DNA from: an uncultured Eggerthellaceae bacterium
GTDB lineage: Bacteria > Actinomycetota > Coriobacteriia > Coriobacteriales > Eggerthellaceae
Assembly (NCBI GenBank): GCA_905234635.1
Contig: CAJOJB010000043.1
Coordinates: forward strand, 1-35,953
Length of the DNA: 35,953 nucleotides
Reading direction: 5' to 3'
Part shown: positions 1-9,663 of the stretch, one piece after another
Layout of the letters: each line of letters starts with the position of its first letter
Numbering within the stretch: the stretch's first letter is position 1
Notes under the pieces: generated by a model
Seen by the model: the letters and a program-made list of their open reading frames with translations, nothing else
Database searches by the model: none
Told to the model about the DNA's origin: nothing
Program-made: the position numbers and the translations under genes

Positions 1-1
1 T

Positions 2-355
2 ATTGGCGTTGTGAGTGGACGCGCAACTCACCCCCAGGAAGCGTGCTATGACCGCGACTGGAATCGCCTGCCCTGTACTTATTATGGTCACCCCCGCATG
101 GACGACGATGTGCCCAAACCTGCGCTGCTCGAAAAAGCCATCCTCATTGCCGAGACGCTTGCCGACGGTTTTCCCCATGTGCGTGTTGACCTCTATTTGC
201 CGAGCGACAATACCGTGCGTTTTGGTGAAATGACCTTCACCACAGCCAGTGGCAACAGCAAGTGGGACCCACCTGAATACAATAGTTATTTCGGGAATCT
301 TATTGACCTTACGCAGCTTCCTCGTTGGAAGGAGATGCATGGGGCAGTCGAGTAG
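2..355 (+). CDS. TupA-like ATP-grasp protein, C-terminal part (5' end outside window)
   Basis: Frame is open to the window edge; contains YDRDWNRLP...KPALLEKAILIAETLADGFPHVRVDLYLP...VRFGEMTFTTASG, typical of TupA-like ATP-grasp proteins of polysaccharide loci. Confidence 0.75.
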   Translation: MGVVSGRATHPQEACYDRDWNRLPCTYYGHPRMDDDVPKPALLEKAILIAETLADGFPHVRVDLYLPSDNTVRFGEMTFTTASGNSKWDPPEYNSYFGNLIDLTQLPRWKEMHGAVE

Positions 356-1919
356 GATAGAGCACACCACGCGAAATATCGTGTGGGGCTTTGCTTACCG
401 CTTGGTTGCCTTGTTTGGCCCCTTTGTGGTGCGCAGCATTCTTATCTGGCGCCTAGGGGTTGACTACCTTGGACTCAGTAGTTTTTACGCTTCGCTTTTG
501 CAGGTTCTTAACCTGGCTGAACTGGGCTTTTCTTCCGCTGTAGCCTTTGGTATGTACAGGCCTTTGGCGGAAGGCGACCAAGATCAAGTGGTGCGCTATG
601 TTGCCTATCTTAAACGCGTGTATCGCGTGGTGGGTGCGGTTTTACTTGTTCTTGGTATCTGCATTGCACCCGTGCTGGGGCTTTTGGTAAAGGGGCCTTT
701 GCCGAGCGATGTTAATATTCAGCTCGCCTTTTTCATTTACGTGATCAATACAGCGTTGGGTTATTTTCTGTTCGCGTATAAACAGACCCTGCTCATCGCC
801 CTACAGCGCAAAGACCTTGTCGACAAGATCTATATGCTCGTAACGATTGGTGAGTGCACCCTGCAGTGCATCTTGCTTTTGCTGGCTCCGAATTTTTATA
901 CCTATGCACTTGTGCTGCCGCTTTCAACCTTGGTTGCAAATCTTGTTCTTTCGCGCGTTGCTGACCGCTTGGTGCCGCAGTATGCACTCCCGCAGCCTGG
1001 TAACAGCCAACTGGGAAGTGCCGAGCGTTCAGAAATGCGCAAACGTATTGCGGGACTTCTTATTCAAAAGACGAGCATGGTTACACGCGAATCCTTCGCA
1101 GGGGTGATGGTGACGGCCTTCGTGGGCCTGGCTGCAGTAGCATGCTTTACCAACTACTTTATGGTGGTAGGTGGCGTCCTTGGCTTACTTGCGACTATCT
1201 GCGTGTCCATGACAGCTTCAGTTGGAAATAGCGTGGCACTGGAAAGTCCCGAGAAAAACTTTGATGACCTACGTCTGTTTGTGTTCTTGTATGCACTTCT
1301 TTCCATTGTGTGTTCATCCATTATGTTGGCGCTTTACCAACCGTTTATGGCACTTTGGATGGGGAGTAGTTACGTGCTTCCGTTCGATATTGCCGTGCTT
1401 TTTACCCTCTACTTCTATGTGCGTACCATGGGTGACATGCGCACCGTGTACGTGGACGCGACTGGTATATGGTGGAAGTTGAGGTGGCGCGCTCTTGTTG
1501 AAGCAGTGGCAAATGTGGTGCTTTGCGTGGTGCTTGTGTATTTCTTCGACGTGCGCGGTGCTATAGCAGCCCTGCTTATCAGCCTTTTTGTGTGTAATTT
1601 CCTCTATGGGTCCCATTTGACTTTTGTACATTATTTTGGTCTTGACAAGGCTGGGCGCTACTACCTGGATAGCTTTCTTTACTTGGGGGTGGGCGTGGTG
1701 GTGTGCGCCACAAGCTTTGCGCTTGCTAGCTTGGTACCCGAAGGGGGAGTGATGTTGCTGCTGGCGCGTGGTTTGCTTGCTTTCGCGTGCTCAACCACCT
1801 TGGTTTTTGTTGTTTTTGCACGTACTCAGCGTTTTTCCATGGCGCGAATATTTGTCGAGCAACTCATTGTGCGCGATGGGTTGAATCGGGAGCCAGCATC
1901 CAGCCATAAAGCCAAGTAA
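339..1919 (+). CDS. Polysaccharide biosynthesis / Wzx-type flippase membrane protein
   Basis: Many hydrophobic segments; MGQSSRIEHTTRNIVWGFAYRLVALFGPFVVRSILIWRLGVDYLGLSSFYASLLQVLNLAELGFSSAV is typical of MATE/Wzx flippases. ATG at 339 overlaps the end of the upstream gene. Confidence 0.85.
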   Translation: MGQSSRIEHTTRNIVWGFAYRLVALFGPFVVRSILIWRLGVDYLGLSSFYASLLQVLNLAELGFSSAVAFGMYRPLAEGDQDQVVRYVAYLKRVYRVVGAVLLVLGICIAPVLGLLVKGPLPSDVNIQLAFFIYVINTALGYFLFAYKQTLLIALQRKDLVDKIYMLVTIGECTLQCILLLLAPNFYTYALVLPLSTLVANLVLSRVADRLVPQYALPQPGNSQLGSAERSEMRKRIAGLLIQKTSMVTRESFAGVMVTAFVGLAAVACFTNYFMVVGGVLGLLATICVSMTASVGNSVALESPEKNFDDLRLFVFLYALLSIVCSSIMLALYQPFMALWMGSSYVLPFDIAVLFTLYFYVRTMGDMRTVYVDATGIWWKLRWRALVEAVANVVLCVVLVYFFDVRGAIAALLISLFVCNFLYGSHLTFVHYFGLDKAGRYYLDSFLYLGVGVVVCATSFALASLVPEGGVMLLLARGLLAFACSTTLVFVVFARTQRFSMARIFVEQLIVRDGLNREPASSHKAK

Positions 1920-1954
1920 TCTACTGTTTTTTACCTGATAAAACGCGTTTTTCT

Positions 1955-1987
1955 CTAAGTGATTTCTGTGACTTAGGCACTTTTTTC
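1955..1987 (+). terminator. Candidate rho-independent terminator
   Basis: CTAAGT-N10-ACTTAG followed by GCACTTTTTT. Confidence 0.45.
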
Positions 1988-2081
1988 CTTGTGTGTGTTC
2001 TGCTAATATTGCTCACTAGATGATTGTCTTATAGGCACTTCTTTTGTTGCTGCCATGCCTACTTGGACAAAGGGAGTAAAA

Positions 2082-2864
2082 ATGAACCGTCTTGTTGGCA
2101 TATCTGCTGTTTTGGCTTTGTCCCTCGCTTTGTGTACCGCTTGCTCTGCTGCACCAGATGCGTCGAGCTCGTCGGCTGAAAAACCTGACGCTTCAGCGAG
2201 CGCTGAGCTTGTCGCGAGCGCCAGCGCAGAATCGACTACCCCAAGCGCTCAGGCTGCCCCTGCTGCCAGCAGCGAAGCGGCTCCGGCCGCCAGCAGCGAC
2301 GCCCCCAGCCGCACCAGCAGTGACGCAGCTAGCAGTGACGCTGTTAGCCGCGCCAGCAGCGACGCAGCTAGCAGTGATGGCGGCAGCAGCGACCGCGGCA
2401 GCAGTGACGCCGCTTCCTCCAATGCGGCTTCTTCTGGGCCTGTACTCAGCGGCCCTTCAGGTTTGGCTGAAATGAATGTGTCTATGAAATATATTTCTCT
2501 TGACGAAGTTCAAACTATTGCCGAGTCGGACGATAAGACAAAAGTCATTATTGACCTGCGCAAACCTGCCGATGCTCAGTCTGCCCATATCCAAGGGTCT
2601 ATCTTTGCGCCCATGAATAAGGCGGTCGACAATAACAACTATGCCGACGCCATCGCCGAGCTTACGGGTGCGTTGCATGACGCTGTCGGTAACGAAGTGG
2701 GCGAGGGGAAGGACCTTATCCTCGTTTGCTACCAGGGCAAGAAGTATGCTCAGGCTGCAACCGATATTTTGAATGCGCTCGGGGCCGACATGGACCATGT
2801 CTACACCATGGAAGGTGGCATGAAGGCGTGGACTGAAGCGAACAAGCCCACGGTTTCAAAGTAG
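2082..2864 (+). CDS. Rhodanese-domain lipoprotein with Ala/Ser-rich linker
   Basis: Signal peptide and Cys (LALCTACSAAP), long SSDAASSD linker, C-terminal rhodanese domain with Cys loop VCYQGKKYAQAA. Confidence 0.85.
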   Translation: MNRLVGISAVLALSLALCTACSAAPDASSSSAEKPDASASAELVASASAESTTPSAQAAPAASSEAAPAASSDAPSRTSSDAASSDAVSRASSDAASSDGGSSDRGSSDAASSNAASSGPVLSGPSGLAEMNVSMKYISLDEVQTIAESDDKTKVIIDLRKPADAQSAHIQGSIFAPMNKAVDNNNYADAIAELTGALHDAVGNEVGEGKDLILVCYQGKKYAQAATDILNALGADMDHVYTMEGGMKAWTEANKPTVSK

Positions 2865-2889
2865 CTATCTGTCAATGCTTTTGTGTGCA

Positions 2890-3500
2890 TGACTTTGCAA
2901 GAAGAACATATGCTTACGGTAATCCGCACGTATTTTAGCAGGTGCAGCGAAGCCGACTATGTCGAGGCTCTTTCGCCTGAGCTGTGGAGCTCTTTCGTAT
3001 CTGCTGCTCCTGCCTATGTGCGCGCGGCGCTTGCTGAGTTCTTGCCATACGAAAGCTACCGGCACTTTTTCAATGTGGTGCTTACGCCAGGGATGCCGCA
3101 TGCTCTGCCTCCCGTTGAATCGCTTTATAAAGACTGGGGCGGTCGCCAGGCGGGCTTGCAGCATGGTCAAGGCTTTTATTTGGGAGATTCCGCACGCGAA
3201 GTCACCAGGTTGTGTGCGGCTCTCGAAATAGACATACCTGAAGAGTATGCCGCCATACCCGATCATTTGGTGCTACTGCTTGAGCTCTTTGTGTTTTTGC
3301 GGACCAATGCCAGCGCTGAAGAAACGCGGGCGTTTGCCGCAAGCCATTTTGACTGGCTGGGCACCTATCGCAACTTGCTTGCCAAGCGCGTAGCCGCCGA
3401 CGACGGCGAAGGCTTGAAAGAGGCGGGCATGTTTTATCAGCACTTAGTGGACTATATAGAGAGCATGGTTACAGACGAGCAAACGGCGCGAAGTGCATAG
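2890..3500 (+). CDS. TorD/DmsD-like molybdoenzyme chaperone
   Basis: 205-aa helical ORF immediately upstream of a TAT-signal molybdoenzyme; LPPVESLYKDWG...GFYLGDSAREVTRLCAALEIDIPEEY...DHLVLLLELFVFL pattern. Confidence 0.7.
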
Positions 3501-3533
3501 GTACCGCTTGAGCGAAAGAGGAGGTAAACCTGC

Positions 3534-5669
3534 ATGGGCAGCAATGTGACAAGAAGGGGGTTTTTGCGCACGACCGCAGCAAGTGTTGCGCTTGCAAGCG
3601 CGGGTGCGGCGGGCCTCAGCGGAAGGTCCTGGCGAGCTAAAGCGTACGGCCAGCTTATGTAATGGCTGCACGAATAAATGTGGTCTTTGGATTAATACCA
3701 AGGACGGCGAGTTTGCCACGCTTGACGGCAACCCCGACAACGCGGAATCTGCGGGTACGCTTTGTGCGCGCGGTCATGGTTTTGCTCAGATGACTTATTC
3801 GGCAGACCGCCTAACCCAGCCTATGAAACGCATGGAAAACGGCGATTTCGAGCCTATCAGCTGGGAAAATGCGTACGCAGAAATAAGCGAAAAGCTTACT
3901 ATGATTATTGCCGAGAACGGGCCAGAGTCCTTCGCGTTCATTCGTGATGGACGTCCAGCCATCGACTGGTATGCCCCTCGTTTTGTGGCGGCGCTTGGTT
4001 CTGCCAATCTGTATACGCACGGTGCATCGTGTAACCTTTCTTCGCAAAGCGCGTATCGTGCTACCATCGGTGGAGGTTTTTCAGCCGACATTGCCAACTC
4101 TAAGATGGTTATGTTCATCGGGCGCAGCTATGCAGACGGCATCACACCAAGTGCGGTAAAGGCGGTTGCGGACCTGTCCGAAAGTGGCAGCTGCAAGATT
4201 GTTATGGTCGATCCGCGCTACAACAACACCTGCAACTTCGCCGACCAATGGGTTCCCATTAAGCCAGGCACCGACCTCGCGCTTGTACTTGCCATGAGCC
4301 ACGTGCTTATAAGCGAAGAACTCTACGACAAGGACTTCGTGCGCGACCACGTACTGGGCTTCTATGCTTTTAAGAAGGAAATTGAGCAATTTCCTCCTGA
4401 GTGGGCGAGCGAAATATGTGGCGTGCCCGCTGAAACCATTGCTACCCTTGCTCATGAAATGGCTGAAGCGGCTCCTGCTGCTGTTATCGAGCCATCTTGG
4501 CGTGCTGCATTCGGCTGCGCTCACCAGAACTCGTTTATGACGGGTCGCGCGGTTGCGGCATTTAACGCCCTGTTGGGTAACTATGGCAAGGAAGGCGGCG
4601 CTCTGCTTTCGTCATCTCCAAGCTTAGGTGAACTTCCTGCCGATAAATTCCCGAATCCGCCTGCGGCCCAAGTGGGGCGTGTTGGTAATGCTGAATACCC
4701 GCTGGCGGCACCTGGCATGGGCACCTGTTTAGCAGCGCTTCAAGCAGCTCTTGATGGCAAGATGAAGGCTATGTTCTTCTATCAGAGCAATGCTGCCAAG
4801 GGCTACGCCAACCCCAAGGTATGGGAAGAGGGTCTGGCCAACTGCGAACTTGTAGTCGACATTGACGTGCAAATGTCCGAAACAGCTCTTTTGGCTGATT
4901 ACGTTTTGCCCGAATGCAGCTACCTCGAGCGTATGGAAGTAGTGACCCCTCACGGTGGGAAGCACAACACACTTACCCTGCGCGACAAGGCTATCGAGAT
5001 AATTCATCCCGAAACGAAGCCTGTGAGCCAAATCTTCACAGAACTGTCTGCAGCTTTGGGTATTGGGCAGTACTTTGATTTCACTATTGAAGATCTTGTG
5101 GAAGCCCAGCTGGCCAGTGTGGGTGCAAGTCTGGACGAAATACGCGAAAAGGGTGTTATCGAACTTCCTTCAACCTTTGAATACGGTACGCCAAAGACCT
5201 TCGCAACGCCTTCGGGCAAAGTTGAATTCTTTAGTGTGACCGTCGGACGCGCAGGCTTAAGCCCCGTGATTACCTGGCAGGATCGCAAGGTGCACCCTGA
5301 AGAAGGGGAGTTCTACTTCGTGGGTGGCAAGCAGGCTGTACATAGCCACACCATGACCACAAGCCCTATAACCTAGGTCGTTTGTGGATGAATGCTTCCG
5401 ACTGCGCGAACCTGGGCATTGCCGAGGGTGACACCGTCGAAATCTCATCTTCCGAATATACCGACACGACCGAAGTTCATGTGACTGAGCGTATTATGCC
5501 AGGTGTGGTCTTTATGCCTACGCACTATGGCACGTCGACACCTTATTACACAGAAGGCTATAACTATGGCATCTGCGTGCCTAATTTCCAGCCCTTCGAT
5601 ATGGAACCCGGCACGGGCGCAACCATGAGCCAGGAGTTCACGGTTTCGATTAAGAAAGTAGGTGCATAG
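3534..5669 (+). CDS. Molybdopterin-dependent oxidoreductase catalytic subunit (PsrA/PhsA-like), reading frame broken twice
   Basis: TAT signal MGSNVTRRGFLRTTAASVALASAGAAG in frame 3; body with LCNGCTNKCGLW...LCARGHG and GASCNLSSQSAY in frame 1 (to 5376); C-terminus NLGRLWMNASDCANLGIAEGDTVEISS back in frame 3. Confidence 0.85.
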
Positions 5670-5672
5670 GCT

Positions 5673-6212
5673 ATGGCTCGCTATGGAATGCTTATTAATA
5701 CGAAACGATGTGTGGGCTGTTATGCCTGCCGCGTGGCGTGCCAAAACAAGAACAGCCTTGCTCCCAAAGAAGGCTTCATTCACTTCGAGCAGCTTGAGAC
5801 GGGCACGTTCCCCGAGGTTCGCTACGAAGCAATTCCTATGCAGTGCATGCATTGCGAAGACGCTCCCTGCCAGCATGTATGTCCCACGGGGGCAACCTAT
5901 ACCAACGCGGACGGCGTGGTACTGGTTGGAGCGGAAAAGTGCATAGGCTGCAAGTATTGCATGGTGGCCTGCCCCTATAGCGTGCGCATGGTTGAGCATG
6001 AAACGGGTATCGTGGAAAAGTGCCGTTTCTGCTGGAGCGACGAGATGGGCGAGCCTAACAATCCGTCCTGCGTGGCAACCTGTATTGCCCATGCGCGCAT
6101 CTTCGGCGATTTGGACGATCCCGAGTCGGACGTTGCTCAGGCTATTGCCGAACTAGATGCACAGCCCATTGCGGGTGACTTGACCAAGACAAAGATTTTC
6201 TACGTGAGGTGA
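5673..6212 (+). CDS. 4Fe-4S dicluster electron transfer subunit (DmsB/PsrB/NrfC-like)
   Basis: Several CxxCxxCxxxC motifs: CVGCYACRVAC, CMHCEDAPCQHVCP, CIGCKYCMVACP. Confidence 0.93.
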   Translation: MARYGMLINTKRCVGCYACRVACQNKNSLAPKEGFIHFEQLETGTFPEVRYEAIPMQCMHCEDAPCQHVCPTGATYTNADGVVLVGAEKCIGCKYCMVACPYSVRMVEHETGIVEKCRFCWSDEMGEPNNPSCVATCIAHARIFGDLDDPESDVAQAIAELDAQPIAGDLTKTKIFYVR

Positions 6213-7084
6213 TGGCGATGATTTGGGGACCAATGATTGCGATTTACCTGTTCTTGGCGGGTGCCGGTGCAGGTGCTTTCCTAACCGCTTCTTTGATTAG
6301 TTACAAGTATCCTACGGCGCACAAGATGCGCAAGTGGGGGCGCATTATCGTGCCTGTGCTTTTGGGTATAGGTTTGCTCATGCTTATGCTCGACGCTGAA
6401 GCGGGCCTGAAGAACCCCTTGCGTTTCTTCGGCCTAATCAATAATCCTGCGTCCGTGATGACCATCGGTGTATACATCATCTGCGTGTTCATGCCAATTT
6501 CTTTGATTGTGGCAGCACTTGAGCTATTCAACAAAAGTGTTCCGCGCGCCCTTGATATTGCAGGCGACATTGGCGCTGTGTGTTTAGCGGGCTATACGGG
6601 CTTTTTGCTGGGCGATTCGCTGGGTGTTCCTCTGTGGCACAACTCGGTCCTGCCAGCCCTGTTCATTATTTCGGCGCTCACGTCGGGAATGGCCATGGTG
6701 GCGCTTATCGGGATTTTTACCGAGGCAGAAGAGTATGAAAAGATGACGCTTCTTCGCCCCATTCACATGGTGCTTGCCGTGCTCGAGCTGCTCCTCATTA
6801 TTGCCATGCTTGTTATTGCTTCGGGCAAAGGGGCTGCTGGCGCAGAATCGGTTGCCATGATTACTACGGGTTCGTTGGCCATTCCATTTTGGCTGGGTAT
6901 TGTTACCATTGGGCTTCTTATGCCCTTGGTTATCGATGCGCTGGCTGCTCGCAAACCAAAGGTGGAAAAGGCACATACTGGCGTGGCCATAGACGAAGCT
7001 GTTGCTCAGTCGGGCGTGGTCGTTGGTGGTTTCATGCTGCGTTTTGTTGTGGTTATGGCGGGCGTGACTATGATACTGTTCTAG
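6209..7084 (+). CDS. NrfD/PsrC-type membrane anchor subunit
   Basis: GTG start; ~8 hydrophobic segments; MIWGPMIAIYLFLAGAGAGAFLTASL typical of the NrfD/PsrC family; overlaps the FeS subunit gene. Confidence 0.88.
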   Translation: MMAMIWGPMIAIYLFLAGAGAGAFLTASLISYKYPTAHKMRKWGRIIVPVLLGIGLLMLMLDAEAGLKNPLRFFGLINNPASVMTIGVYIICVFMPISLIVAALELFNKSVPRALDIAGDIGAVCLAGYTGFLLGDSLGVPLWHNSVLPALFIISALTSGMAMVALIGIFTEAEEYEKMTLLRPIHMVLAVLELLLIIAMLVIASGKGAAGAESVAMITTGSLAIPFWLGIVTIGLLMPLVIDALAARKPKVEKAHTGVAIDEAVAQSGVVVGGFMLRFVVVMAGVTMILF

Positions 7085-7212
7085 ATTGACCGAAAGGTTA
7101 CTCTTGGTAATAATTGTACAGATTTTGAATGGAATGATACCTGGGGAGGGATGAAAACGTATCCGTTCTAAAGTTAGTGGATTATAGGTTTACAAGAAAG
7201 GAAGGGACCTAT

Positions 7213-8325
7213 ATGAAGAAGATGAAATATCTAATTGCAATCATTTCGGTGTTTGCACTGGCCGCTTTGGCTGGCTGCGCTGGTGGTGGCACGGCTGCTT
7301 CCGCAAGCGCCTCCGCTGACGCTGCTGCAAGCGCTTCTGCTTCCGCAGATGCTGATGCTTCCGCAGATGCTGATGCTTCCGCAGATGCTGATGCTTCCGC
7401 AGATGCTGATGCTTCCGCAAGCGCCTCCGCTGACGCTGCCGCAAGCGCTTCTGCTGAGGATGGCAACGTTAAGGTCATCAACGCCGTAATGGACTACTGG
7501 GACAACTTCCCGGCCGAAGGTAACAACCAGCTTTCTGCTGACAAGATCTTCGAGAAGATGGATGCTGGCGAGGACATCTACCTGCTCGACATCCGTTCTC
7601 CTGAAGACTATGCCGAAGGTCACCTGAAGGGTGCCGTGAACATTCCTTATGGCCAGCTGGGTGCTAACCTGGAAGCTATTCCTGATGACAAAGACATCTG
7701 GATCAACTGCTACTCAGGTCAGACTTCTTCTCAGGCAACCGTTCTGCTGACTGTTGCTGGCAAGAAGGCTCACAACATCCTGAATGGTTGGAACCGTGGC
7801 ATTTCCAAGGCTGAAGGTTACGAGAACTACATCGACACCGAAGAAGCTAAGTTCGAAGGCACCTATGAGGTTGATGCTGACATCAAGGCTGCTATCGAAC
7901 AATACTTCGCAAGCGATGACAAGCCCTTCAACGTCGAACCTGCCGATTTGAAGGCTGCTATCGACGGCGGCACGGCCGACCAGTACACCATCGTGTCTGT
8001 GCGCTCTGCTGCTGACTTCGCTGGTGAAGGCGATGCCAGCAAGTCTGCCCAGGGCCACATCCCCGGTGCCATGAACATTCCGTTTGGCAAGGGCATGAAC
8101 ACCTCCTTTGCCCAGATCCCCGACACCAAGCAGGTTATCGTGTACTGCTACTCGGGCCAGACCGCTTCCCAGGTTATCGCTTCCCTGCGCCTTCTGGGTT
8201 ATGACGCCTGGAACCTCAACAGCGGCATGGGCAAGGCTCCTGAGGGCGAATCCGAGGGCTCTGGTTGGTTGAGCGTCGAGGGCGCTGCTGACATGCTCGA
8301 AGCTGACGTTGCAAAAGCTGCTTAA
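7213..8325 (+). CDS. Tandem rhodanese-domain lipoprotein
   Basis: Lipobox LAALAGCAGG; ASADAD low-complexity linker; two rhodanese domains with Cys loops NCYSGQTSSQ and YCYSGQTASQ. Confidence 0.9.
   Translation: MKKMKYLIAIISVFALAALAGCAGGGTAASASASADAAASASASADADASADADASADADASADADASASASADAAASASAEDGNVKVINAVMDYWDNFPAEGNNQLSADKIFEKMDAGEDIYLLDIRSPEDYAEGHLKGAVNIPYGQLGANLEAIPDDKDIWINCYSGQTSSQATVLLTVAGKKAHNILNGWNRGISKAEGYENYIDTEEAKFEGTYEVDADIKAAIEQYFASDDKPFNVEPADLKAAIDGGTADQYTIVSVRSAADFAGEGDASKSAQGHIPGAMNIPFGKGMNTSFAQIPDTKQVIVYCYSGQTASQVIASLRLLGYDAWNLNSGMGKAPEGESEGSGWLSVEGAADMLEADVAKAA
7345..7416 (+). repeat. 4 x 18-bp tandem repeat (GCAGATGCTGATGCTTCC)
   Basis: Four identical consecutive units read directly; encode ADADAS in the lipoprotein linker. 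Confidence 0.95.
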
Positions 8326-8348
8326 ATCTTAAGCTACCCTCCCAATGG

Positions 8349-8383
8349 AAAGACTCGGGCTTAGTTCCGGGTCTTTCTTTTTG
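8349..8383 (+). terminator. Rho-independent terminator
   Basis: AAAGACTCGG-loop-CCGGGTCTTTCTTTTT. Confidence 0.8.
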
Positions 8384-8451
8384 AACGTTTAGTGCTGCAA
8401 GAAACCGTCCTGTGAGTGTACAATACTGCGCCATCTCAAGCTTCATTTATA

Positions 8452-9636
8452 ATGCCTTCCATGAAACGTTTACCTCTTACATTGTGTCTGTGCATGTTTT
8501 GCGTAGGTATTCTTCTTACGTCTTGCGCAGCCGAGTCCCTTGAAAAGATCCAGGACAACTTGGGTTTTCTTGAGGCAGAAGACGGCGAACTGGTCTTGCT
8601 TCTTAATACTGAGATTGATCTGACCACCGTACGCGCAAGCACCCATGATGTCATGGTGGAGGAAGCGCAGGAGCAGCTTCGTTCTTTCCATAAGCTTATT
8701 GATTCCCACCATGCCTACACTGACGCGGATGGGCAAACCGTTATAAATATGAAATACCTTAACGACCACTTTGGTGAAGGACCCGTAGAAGTTGACGATG
8801 TCTTACTTGGGTGTTTGGAAGAGGCCATCGACATGGCTGAGCTTACGCAGGGTTATTTCAATCCCACAGTTGGTTTGCTCGCGGATGTCTATGAGGGGCG
8901 CTTTGAACATGTAGGAAAAGTGCAGGAAAGCCCCACGCCAGCAGCAATAGAGGCGGCACGCGCAACGGTAGTGCCCTATGCGCAGTTGCGCGACCACATT
9001 GTCATAGACTGGAATGCACACACGGTTGACTTGCGACCCTATAAGGGCCAGGCATTTCGCGTGAGTCTTGGGGGTATTGGGAAGGGTTATGCACTTTCTC
9101 AATTGGGTTTTTCGCATGACACCTCGTATTTAGTGAGTGCAGGGGCTTCAAGTATGCGTGCTCATGTGGCACCCGACGAAGAGGGTGTTAGCTGGACGAT
9201 AGGTTCTCATGTGCCTGATTCCACCGATATCCTGTTTGCTTTTCGTCTTGATGACGGCTCTGTTTCTACTTCGGGCGATGACGAAAACTACTATCTGCTT
9301 GAAGATGGCACGCGTGTGCATCATATTCTTAATCCCTTTACGGGCGCGAGCGAAAACTATTGGCGCAATGTGGTGCTTGTAGGGGACGACGCAGGTGTAC
9401 TTGATGCCCTTTCAACGGCACTTTTTAATCTTGAAGATGAACAAGTTATTAAGGAACTGATAAGCGCTGTCGAGCAAAGCTATGATATGACTATCGACTA
9501 TTGTTTCGTAGCCGAAGAAGAAGCAGGCACCTTCGAGCTGCGCGGGAGCCAAGGCTTTTTCGACCGCCTTCTGCCAGAATACGTAAGCGACAAGTTAAAC
9601 CCACGCATGTATATCATGGACGAAGAAGGCGAATGA
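8452..9636 (+). CDS. apbE: ApbE-family FAD:protein FMN transferase, lipoprotein
   Basis: Lipobox LLTSC; LGGIGKGYA, SAGASS, VSTSGDDENY...HHILNPFTGA match ApbE motifs. Alternative start at 8461. Confidence 0.9.
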   Translation: MPSMKRLPLTLCLCMFCVGILLTSCAAESLEKIQDNLGFLEAEDGELVLLLNTEIDLTTVRASTHDVMVEEAQEQLRSFHKLIDSHHAYTDADGQTVINMKYLNDHFGEGPVEVDDVLLGCLEEAIDMAELTQGYFNPTVGLLADVYEGRFEHVGKVQESPTPAAIEAARATVVPYAQLRDHIVIDWNAHTVDLRPYKGQAFRVSLGGIGKGYALSQLGFSHDTSYLVSAGASSMRAHVAPDEEGVSWTIGSHVPDSTDILFAFRLDDGSVSTSGDDENYYLLEDGTRVHHILNPFTGASENYWRNVVLVGDDAGVLDALSTALFNLEDEQVIKELISAVEQSYDMTIDYCFVAEEEAGTFELRGSQGFFDRLLPEYVSDKLNPRMYIMDEEGE

Positions 9637-9663
9637 GACATGAATGAAGAAGGGGAATAAAAC

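Noticed and set aside
3534-5669. Programmed frameshifting in the molybdoenzyme gene
   Set aside because: No classical slippery heptamer or pseudoknot was evident, and frame breaks at short G/C runs also occur in cydC and possibly the ferredoxin; sequence error or decay is simpler.
7345-7416. CRISPR or minisatellite mobile element
   Set aside because: Repeats are directly abutting and in frame in a lipoprotein linker; a simple coding tandem repeat.
7209-7481. Antisense ORF through the ASADAD repeat (and other long antisense ORFs such as 13397-14044 and 5445-6092)
   Set aside because: Open only because of codon composition opposite real genes; no recognisable domains or ribosome sites.
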